64,000 nucleotides of DNA from Beroe forskalii (Eukaryota; Ctenophora; Nuda; Beroida; Beroidae): NCBI GenBank assembly GCA_011033025.1, contig WFMF01000215.1, positions 122,501 through 186,500 of the forward strand. The letters are read 5' to 3'. Made by a program: the position numbers and the translations under genes. The stretch's first letter is position 1, and every line of letters starts with the position of its first letter. Below are positions 33,432-41,988 of this stretch, piece after piece. The notes beneath the pieces are model-generated. The model did not search any database. It had not been told where the DNA came from and saw only the letters and a program-made list of their open reading frames with translations.

Positions 33432-35052
33432 GGGAGAATCTCCCACATTTGGCGAGTTTATTTTCACCCGGGTGAGAGGGCCACGCTTATCCAAGTATCA
33501 ATAGACTAATGACAAAATTGAACTTCTCTAGAACTTATCCGAAGCTACAACGTAGACCTTTATACCGTAAAACCTAACACTTCTCTATTCAAATATTTAA
33601 CCTTTTCGTTAATTAATCCGGAAATGAGCTATTCTTCCAGCCTGTTGTTCTGAACTCCTGGAGGTCGAGACTCCAGAGCTCCAGGTTATATTATTGTATG
33701 ACTCGTGTCCCGTGTTTCTTTCTGGGTTATCTTTTCTCTAGTTGTCTCCTTGTCATGGTTGTTGCCTAAGTGTATTAGGAATCTCGAGTTGGTGGATTTA
33801 AAGTCCTTACTCCCTTTTATGGTTCCCTCGCATTGTTCTTGAGATTGTTTCTTCATGGATAGTTCTGTTGATTGAAAGCATTTGGTGTATTATGCAGGGG
33901 AGGGGGTACACCAAGGGAAGGGATGTGAGACACAGCTCTGGAAGTGAGCGGAGGCCCTCAGAGCATTAAATTACTGTTCTGATCATTCACAAGATTAGGT
34001 ATACGATTCGAAAGAATACATCGAATCCCTCCTATGTTAAAACGATAATGTTTATCTTCTGTACGCAGAATTTGGCCGAGTGGGTTCAACAAGGCAATCG
34101 AGAGGTATAGCTGATGTAAAGATAAAAGCGTATATTCCAGTTAGATTTACAGCACTGAACTCAATATTATTCACATTTTCACTTAACAGCGCCTCGCCTC
34201 GCCTCATTGCTCATCATTCCTCCTACTTACTTTTAGAGTACCGCATTACTTAAACTCTTAATGGACTTTTATTAAAGAGATAATATTTCAAAGCGAATAT
34301 TAAAACCCCGTGTACACTTCATATCCCTCATCCGTCAACGGAGGGGGATAAATCATATGCATTTGATAGCATGCGGTTGTGGACAAAAACCAATCTATTC
34401 ATATTGTTCTACGTCATATTTTGAGTAGATTAGATATCCTTAATAAGCAATACCTTTTATATTTACTGTAAAATTCCTTAATAATTACCCTTTCGTGGAA
34501 TTTATATTTATCGTTTGACCAGATTTAACTGGTTAATAAGGTTTTGTAAAACCCATATTCACTCTGCACTCTCTTCAGATGTTTTTGCTGTTTTTCTGTA
34601 GAGCATTTCACAGTGGTTCGCTCTGAATGGCATGCCTTATCTATTTGATCAGAGTTCGCGCTGCTATGCTTAATGTTGAAAATATTGAATGTTTAGCATC
34701 AGCAGCCTGGATCTGTCACTGTCGATTGCCAGTGAAATTTCATATCCATGTTTCTGGTTTCAGAATAGCCTAAATTCTTAACTCTTTTAGAGCTTTTAGA
34801 AGTTAAGAGCTTTTAGGTCCTACATCAATAAGCAATAATTGAAGATAAAATTATATCAGATGTAAATGCTCATTATGCGTGGTTTGTTCTTAAATCCACG
34901 TACCATATAGTGTCCTTTTTCTCCATGTAGTAGAGAAATTGTCTTCTCTTCTGTACCTGAAGCCCCACCGCCTTATCCAATTCTGAACGTGTTTGGATTT
35001 GGTATGTTCAAGGGAAGGTGGACCCAACAAAATATTTAATAAAAAGCGAATA

Positions 35053-36034
35053 TTAGTATACTGCTGAAAGGATGCAGCGCTTCAGGTATGTAAGTGGAAA
35101 CCGAGTTCGAAGGATCCGGAGCGTGTTTGAGAACGTCCAGCAATCCTGCAGACACACTGCTACTGCCAGTTTTGTATCACGATGCTGGTCTGTGGGCGAC
35201 TGGCAGATTAGTCCTTCCGTTTGGATTGCCTCTTTATCCAGCTTTCTGCTGACAGTATTCCAGTGAACCCATGTTGCTGGACCCATGTTGCTGAACCCGT
35301 GTTGATGGACCCATGTTGCTGAACCCGTGTTGATGGACCCATGTTGCTGGCTATCATCCGAGAGCCAGCAACCCCACTCGTACCTGTAATGCTTGGTTGC
35401 TGGGTTTGGTGTCTTGAGAAAGATACTCACAAATGCATTTTCGTTCTTTACTGCTCTGTACCCTTGTTTCACGAGTACGACGCCCCTATTTTCCATGTCG
35501 ATTACTTCCTCGCTCTGGTTCACGGTTTGTTTTCCTGTCTGCACCCCGTTTGTCCCCGGTATTACTATCAGCCACAGTGTATCTGACCTCATCACTCCCA
35601 TTACGTTGTGTTCCATCTCGAATAAATCTCATGGTCCTGACCGTCTCTGTTGTCTTCTTCTGGTTTTTCCTTCTTCTGCGTCATTCCTCCCTTCTCCCAC
35701 CTTCTCACAGTAAATTATCTTCCTGGTGGTCTCCATCCTGCACTCTCTCGTCTCCTAGCTGGCTTTCACAACCTTCCAACCGCTGTCTGATGCCTTCCTT
35801 AGTGCTGTGAGATGTTTCGAGACCTCGATCTTGCTCAGGACGACTCTGCTCGATGTAGATCCTTCCAAACGCGCCACCGTAAGAGAAAACCGAGATCGAA
35901 GGATCCGGAGCGTGTTTGAGAACGTGGTCGATCAGTAACGAGTACTGTCCCCCTCGCACTTGGCCCTCTGGTCCGCCTGGTGACCATCTTCTTAAATAAA
36001 ATTGGTTTTGATTTGTGTAAAGACATGATGCCAA
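35053..36034. other. Right-arm extra segment with short tandem repeat
   Basis: Contains sequence with no left-arm partner (about 35120-35880), bounded on both sides by the dispersed motif GATCCGGAGCGTGTTTGAGA. A tandem repeat at 35265-35350 has six units alternating GACCCATGTTGCT and GAACCCGTGTTGATG. A 187-codon minus-strand frame (35053-35616) runs through it but resembles nothing known, and part of it is the tandem repeat. Confidence 0.5.
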
Positions 36035-36288
36035 TATTTTATGCTGAAGGGAAGTCAGTTAGTATATTAAGTTTAAATTCCAACATCAGCTGTCCAGATA
36101 TTCAGATAATAGCGCGGTCTGAAGAAATATTATGATAGTATAATCTTACCTGAGTACCTGGCGTTTATTCCTCCCGAAAATTTGCCGGCCATCATAACAA
36201 TGCAGTGATTTTTATTTGTGGTGTGAGGTGACGTGTCTCTGGCCTTTATGGCCGCATCTAGGTCAAGAATTGCACCCCTAAATCTAAG

Positions 36289-36702
36289 TTATATGGCTAA
36301 ACGTATGTCTTCCTTTGTGGCCTTGAAGTTATTGTTCCTCAATAGTGGCCTAAAGACCATATCTCCTCTCTTCTCTGTTATGAGCTTGTAAACTCCCTTG
36401 AAAATATCCTGCATGCAGGACTCTTTTAGAGATTCCTTTATGGCCGAAAGGCCGCGTTTGTCCGGGTTATATAACGTTCTGGTGGTCTCCGACCTGCAGT
36501 CGGCACTACCTGGTCGCTTGGCTGGACCGCTGTCTGATGCTATCCTTAAACCCTTAGTGCCGTGAGCTGCTCCGACTCTGCTCGATGTAGATCCTGCCAA
36601 ACGCGCCACTGTAAGAGAAAACCGAGATCGAAGGATCCCGAGCGTGTTTGAGAACTTGGTCGATAAGTAACGACACAGCAATTGCTGGAAGTATGGTATC
36701 AT
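36289..36702 (-). CDS. Unrecognised ORF kept in both arms (MQDI...RPLLRNNNF), right copy
   Basis: 137 codons on the minus strand. The last 50 codons match the left-arm ORF at 28170-28457. It ends earlier (stop after KEDIRLAI), whereas the left copy continues for about 30 more codons, so one copy has gained or lost a stop. Function unknown. Confidence 0.4.
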   Translation of the reverse strand: MIPYFQQLLCRYLSTKFSNTLGILRSRFSLTVARLAGSTSSRVGAAHGTKGLRIASDSGPAKRPGSADCRSETTRTLYNPDKRGLSAIKESLKESCMQDIFKGVYKLITEKRGDMVFRPLLRNNNFKATKEDIRLAI

Positions 36703-37291
36703 CTCTCTAAATACAGTAAATTATTATTGATTAATCTCTGGATTACTTTATCGTTATCTGTAATTTGTCTTTTATTGTAATGCTAATATGTCATGAACTA
36801 AAAAAGATGTTCGGGAGTCTCCTCAATTGCGATTGATTTTGTTCACATCACTACTGTATCGAAGAAGCCTAAGAATGTTGCTAGTATGTTGCGGGATGAT
36901 TTCACGAATTTTTCCTCCTCTTCGGTGTTGTTTCTGAACAGTTGATCATTGATTGTAACTATTGTTACATGCTTTGGTAGCATACTGTGTCGCAAAGATT
37001 TCTATGATATCACTTTAAATTAATTAATTAATATTATATAAAGATAGATTGATCGGGATGTATATAAATATGAAAATTATCAGTTGATTTTGTAGCCAAC
37101 CCCGTACTATTACAATTTTCTTTTTCAAAATCAGACAATGAAATGCCTCGTATCATACCAGTTTTGCCTGCGTGGTCTATTTAACATCCCAGATTGGCCA
37201 GCACCAATGGTCCGGCTGAGGATACTGCAGGTCTCAAAAGTCTTCCTTTCTCAAGTTATTAATGTTATAAACGTATTGAACTTCATCTTTA
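36703..37291. other. Right-arm non-coding stretch
   Basis: The outer part matches the left arm (27840-27960 region); 36720-37130 has no clear left partner. It includes the inverted copy of the CACCAATGGTCCG / AAGTCTTCC LINE-end-like repeat at 37190-37270. No gene. Confidence 0.5.
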
Positions 37292-37507
37292 TCAATTACA
37301 GACTCGCTGTATGACGATTGAGTTATATATGATGTTGTGGTCTAGAATTATTCCCAGGTATCTTACTTCGTTTGAGTAGTCTATTGGGGTGTTGCCTATC
37401 GATACAGGTTTGTTCAGATCGTATTTTCTTTTCCAGGTGAATGAGACTAGTAGTTTAGATTTCTCTTGGGTCAGCTCAATAAATAAATCAATAAAACTAG
37501 GAAACAT
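37292..37507 (-). pseudogene. LINE reverse-transcriptase fragment, right arm
   Basis: 71 codons open on the minus strand: KLLVSFTWKRKYDLNKP, then IGNTPIDYSNEVRYLGIILD. The second block is the RYLGI-x-LD signature of Jockey/CR1-type reverse transcriptases, better preserved upstream than the left-arm fragment at 27560-27720. Truncated on both sides. Confidence 0.75.
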
Positions 37508-38388
37508 CTACACACGTGTTTGGTGTTATATGGTTACGCATTACGCAATGGTTAAAACTAGGCCTAATGTTAAACTGCTAAGAAGCACCTTAGTAATTTA
37601 TGAATCTTGATAGTCTCAGTATTGGCGTTGTACTCAAGTTGGGGTTGTGTACTGCGGTGGGTAGTAAAGGGAGGGATTCTAAGGGATTATCCAATTGGGC
37701 TCTGTTGAAGCAGTGAGGACACTGTACGTACGGTGATAAATTACTAAGTAATACCCACGAGTACGATCGAACACGACGTAATATTGATCCGGATTGATTA
37801 ACAAGTCTAAAAATCTGAATTGACTGAGTTCCAACTTTCCAAGTCTGCAAAATATATTGTGTTACTCTCATTATCTTATCTATTCAAAAGTTTTCATCTC
37901 CAATTTCAATGTGGTATATTTTCAAATTGAAAGATTTCACACAGGATGTGTTTATTCTTATTTTCATTTTATTTTATTTTACCAATTAAGATATCCTTTT
38001 CGGTGATATTGAACATTTCATTGGTAGAAGACTAACAATTATATGGTTGGATATGGTTGGATAAAACGATCTGTTTTACAGAAAAAACAGTTAGCGAGTA
38101 TATTATTATTTGTTGATAATAATTCTTTAATTTTATACATATGAACACCTTTAATGTTTAAAACTAACCTGAAAAAAAAGGAAGAGGTTCATGTACTTTC
38201 CGTTTCTTTGGTATAGACACAGCATAGTCTTCTTCACGTTGATACAAATCAAGTAACTACTGACAGAAATCAGTGTGTTGAAGTTTTCAAAAGCAGGAGA
38301 ATTTTGGCATTTTCTCGGGATCTCTTAATTATCTCTTATTTATCTCTCATCATCTCGGGTATCATAATGGATTAGAGTTAATGTTCTG
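37508..38388. other. Right-arm non-coding stretch
   Basis: Inverted matches to 23100-23900 (for example the TGGTGTTATATGGTTACGC region near 37525 and the CACATTGAAATTGG region near 37900) and, from about 38050, to 26270-26460, including a damaged copy of the small exon-like ORF at about 38162-38262. No intact gene. Confidence 0.5.
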
Positions 38389-38889
38389 GTGTCTTGTCAT
38401 AGCTACTATCGAGCCAGGTGCGACACTGCGACATTAGCCGAAAGCAACGATGTCACCAAGTGCCAACTCTTGCGCGGTTTTCGAAATTTTTCTCCCAGTG
38501 GTGTCGATATCGCCTTCGACATTTTCTTGACTATTTGGTTTATTCGATTTTTATCCATTCGACGTCCGAACTACAGGACGATCTTAGCTGTTTTCTCCTT
38601 TTCTCGTAAAAATCCTGGTTCGGCAGGCAAATACTCGATATTGTCCCACTGGTATCACAATGTAACAAACATTTATGGAAACATTAAAATTGCCCTCACA
38701 TACTACATTCTTTCCCTCCCCCAACAAAATTTGGAGGGGAAGAACTGGTTGCAAAAACATAAAACATCCCTGAAAATTTCCAAACAACTGGTTCCCTATT
38801 ACGAAAATCTCTTTAAAAAACCCTCTCTCCGTAATCTAGCCAGCAAAAGAATAACGACATCACGCAGAAACCCTCAGTCCGCTCTATAA
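38389..38889 (+). CDS. Unrecognised ORF kept in both arms, right copy
   Basis: 166 codons, longer than the left copy (25642-26115, minus) by an N-terminal extension. A hydrophobic stretch (IAFDIFLTIWFIRFL) occupies the middle and the C-terminus is basic. The stop codon coincides with the border of the right-arm insertion at 38889. Not recognised. Confidence 0.38.
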   Translation: MSCHSYYRARCDTATLAESNDVTKCQLLRGFRNFSPSGVDIAFDIFLTIWFIRFLSIRRPNYRTILAVFSFSRKNPGSAGKYSILSHWYHNVTNIYGNIKIALTYYILSLPQQNLEGKNWLQKHKTSLKISKQLVPYYENLFKKPSLRNLASKRITTSRRNPQSAL

Positions 38890-39824
38890 AATACATAGAC
38901 ACGGTGCGCGAAGGGATCTATTTCAGATAGAACCCGCGTAGCGGGTTCTATCTGATAGAATGATACGAGTGCGCGCAGCGCACGAGTTTTCATTCTTTGT
39001 GTAATCCCGAGACGAAGTCGAGGGGTTACACTTAAATAGACTCTGAGAGCACCGTGTCTATGTATTATAGATGAGTCCGGGTAATTGCATGAGAGTCTAA
39101 AAACACAACTAATGGAAATAACTGGTAACACAATTGGCAGAACAAGCATTTCAGCTTTTCAAGAGATTCAGTGCTTTGATTGGTTGATTTGAAACTTTGC
39201 AGAATTGACTTGAGGATGTCAGGAGAAGGATGGTTCATGAACAGAAATAAGTCTATGAATTAAACAGGAGTATGTTTCAAAGAGGACTATTGTACGATAA
39301 CAAATGCAACAACAAAAATATCAATCAAAGAATCAAAACAAAAAACACAATATCGACGAATATTAGGGCATTACGATAATCTGCAGGAGCATGCAAAAGA
39401 GGTAAATTGACCTCTTCTCGCCGTGTTAACAAGTAAAGCAGAGCCAGAACGGCGAAACGAAACAGAAATTAAGTGCAAAAACTGTGTATGAGAGAATGAG
39501 AAACCGTTTGCTGAAGGATATTCTCCGAAACCAGTGGCACGTGCGCACGCGCAACACGTGACCTTGATTTGGTACAGTAACAGTGGCACGTGTGCGAGTC
39601 ACGTGGGACGGTAATTACATGTTTAGAGAGATTTTCGTGGGAACAAAACATTTGGTATACATGTTGCGAGTAAGAGTGCGTGTTGTTTGAATGGAGTACA
39701 ATACACTGAAACTATGTGATAGAGACAGTGAATGTATTTGATAGAGGGATTATGCCAGCGTGTCTATTGCTCTATTTTTTATCCCCTCCCGCTGGCTAAA
39801 TCCTCACGCAATAACCCGGACGAA
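38889..39824. mobile_element. Composite MITE insertion, right arm only, TSD TCTATA
   Basis: A 936-bp insertion between two TCTATA copies (38883-38888 and 39825-39830). The left arm has one uninterrupted copy at about 25636. It consists of a three-hairpin MITE (38890-39066) followed by a body (39066-39830) with its own terminal inverted repeats (GTCCGGGTAATTGCATGAG at about 39075 and CTCACGCAATAACCCGGAC at 39803). The body holds four CACGTG motifs at 39537-39604. No transposase. Confidence 0.82.
38890..39066. mobile_element. Three-hairpin MITE with GNA loops, right arm
   Basis: Perfect 18-bp terminal inverted repeats AATACATAGACACGGTGC (38890-38907) and its complement (39049-39066). Three hairpins lie inside: a perfect 14-bp stem CAGATAGAACCCGC closed by GTA (38924-38954); a GTGCGC stem with GCA loop flanked by CGA and GAG (about 38966-38986); and a stem with CCC.GAC-GAA-GTC.GGG, again with CGA/GAG (about 39000-39032). 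Same architecture as 29743-29915 although the sequences differ. Confidence 0.82.
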
Positions 39825-39830
39825 TCTATA

Positions 39831-40170
39831 GAAGTATAGAGCCCCTTCAAGTTCACGGTCCCGCCCTGGGGCCCTGATCCATGGTGTCACTATATAGTGC
39901 GGTGTCGCTATATGATTACCTCTTTTTGTGTGATTACCTCTTTTTGTGTGACAGAACATCTTCAACAAATCCGAGCCCTCCGCAAGTAACTCTCAAATAT
40001 ATCCGCGCTGCATGTCGTGGATTTGCTTAAGAATTTGAGGAAATCAGCGTTCTTGTAGTACTCGACGTTCATTGTTCGATATTTTAGCCTTTTTGTAGTT
40101 TGATCGTACTTCAAACGTCAAAAACTGATGACAGGTGCAACAAAGGATAAAGTGAAAATCTTATTCTTAT
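39831..40170. other. Right-arm non-coding stretch
   Basis: Inverted match to 25320-25640, including GGGGCCCTGATCCATGG and a tandem GATTACCTCTTTTTGTGT pair. No gene. Confidence 0.55.
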
Positions 40171-40542
40171 TTAAATATCCTTTTTGGTGATAGTGAGCAT
40201 TTCAAGGCTACCAAGCGGGCTCCAAAGTGTTGCGTCCTCTGAGACTTGAGAAAAAGTCGTCATAAGATGTAAACACATTGCTTTCTGGCTTTCGAAAGTC
40301 TGGGAAGTAGGTTTTGAATTGCTCAGCACCATATAGTCCATATGACTTTCAAAGATTGTTCTATAACTGAACCCAGGTGCTATGTAAAATAGTATATCCA
40401 AAAATTTGAATTCTTCTGTAGCAATTACCATGTACCCAGCTCCTTTCTTGATTACAAATCTAATGGATCCTGACTTCACAAGAAGTGCTATCAGGTGACG
40501 CTTCAAGCATCTTTGCAGCATGATCACAATGGGTAATTTCAA
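40171..40542 (-). pseudogene. DNA polymerase B fragment, right arm
   Basis: Longest of the four fragments: 123 codons. It contains VIKKGAGYMVIATEEFKFLD and YIAPGFSY, then, after a frameshift shared with the left-arm copy at 24985-25300, out-of-frame sequence. The shared frameshift shows that the gene was already dead before the arms separated. Similar in kind to Polinton-type protein-primed polymerases; no palm-domain motif is present. Confidence 0.65.
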
Positions 40543-40870
40543 AGAAATTTACCGGCTTGGCATCGGTGGACTTAGCCACACCCAGTACTTGTGTAGATGG
40601 GATACGTGTGTAGCAGCTGCTGACAAGAATATAAATGACAATCTGAGAATTCAACCTTGCATGCAGACACTTAGATATATAGGGTGGACAGTGGAAGGTG
40701 GTTGCACCTCATGTGCATCCGGGATCTGTTACAATTATATGGTTGGATAAAACGATATGTTTCACAGAAAAAACAAGTTAGCGAATATATTATTTACTAA
40801 TTATCATTCTTTAATTTTAAACATATGAATGTATATAGAACATCTGTCAATTGTCACGTTGAAAACTAAC

Positions 40871-40982
40871 CTGACAGGAAGAAGTTCATGTACTTTCCGT
40901 TCCTCTGGTAAATGCAAATCATCGTTTTGTTCACGGTGATACAAATCGCGTAAGTGATATTGATATCTCCATCAGCAAACAT
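40871..40982 (-). CDS. Small repeated exon-like ORF, right copy
   Basis: Exactly 112 bp like the left copies, with intact ATG, frame and CAG/GTTAG donor. Differences from 19779-19890 include V/A, F/C and K/R. Unrecognised. Confidence 0.4.
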
Positions 40983-41988
40983 TTTCTTGGCTATCTTTTA
41001 ATTCCCCTTATACCCATTCGACGTCCAAACTACAGGACAACTCTCTCCAGCTTCTCTTCAAAATCTTGTTTCGGCAGGCAAATACTTGGTATAGTCCCAC
41101 TGGTACCACAATGTGATGACCATGTGTGGAAACAGCGGGTTGAATTTTATGCTATGTTTATTTTTATTCTTTGAATTAAATAATACGTTACTCGCTTGAA
41201 TTAAATAATGTGTTACTCGCTCTGTTATAGAATATGTATTTAAAATCAGGTAGATCCATGGTGTGTCTTCTGGTAGAGGAAGGGCACTTGTTGTGATTTT
41301 CCTTATCATCACAATAAAATCTGAGTCTTATGGAGATGGCTACAATTGCGGCTATTAACCGTCCGAAAAAATGTTATATCGTGCTATTCTTAACATCTTG
41401 ATCAACTTCACAAACTAAAGCATTATCATTCTGATGCTTCTGCATTTCTCCAAATATGTCACTTATATCTATTACCGTACAGTCCTGCTTAGCAATTAGC
41501 AAGTTGCTGGGTAATGGGGCTGGGTTGCACTGCTCTTGATTGACGGGGATCTCCCTGCTAGATGGAGAGCCCAAGGACCAGAATTGAAATTTGAATCATA
41601 TTGCAAGAGGATGTTTTTAATTTCTCTGGATTGCTTATCATCTAAGTTATTATAACAGGATTAGAGTTTATATTTCGTTATCCTGTCGTTGCTACAGTCG
41701 AGAAGTTTGTAGAAACTGAAAGCAACGATGTTAACTCATCTTTCCTCTAAGCTTACTTCTTCTTCACTATTTTGCAGATTTGAACTCCGTAAGACAGCTA
41801 TCTTTCAAAATCTTGTTTGGGCAGGCAAATCTTGATGTTGTCCCACTGGTACCACAATGTGAGAAGCATGTGTGGAAGCCGCGGGGATGTGTTTATGATG
41901 TCTTTCTTCTAGCTCGCGCGCATGCCCCGGTCGTCTGCTGCGCGCTCGATCTGTTCACTTCTACTGCACTTATGATGTGATCACTGGT
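40983..41988. other. Right-arm non-coding stretch, holds the empty site of retroelement copy 2
   Basis: Inverted match to 19127-19780 and to 15511-15100. At about 41647-41660 it carries a single TAAGTTATTATAAC where the left arm has the 3.6-kb element between two copies. The + frame 41780-41980 is similar to the minus frame 15101-15394 and is not recognised. Confidence 0.7.

Noticed and set aside
35053..35616. The 187-codon minus-strand ORF as a gene
   Set aside because: No recognisable domain. Part is a 13-15-bp tandem repeat and part is a dispersed repeat.
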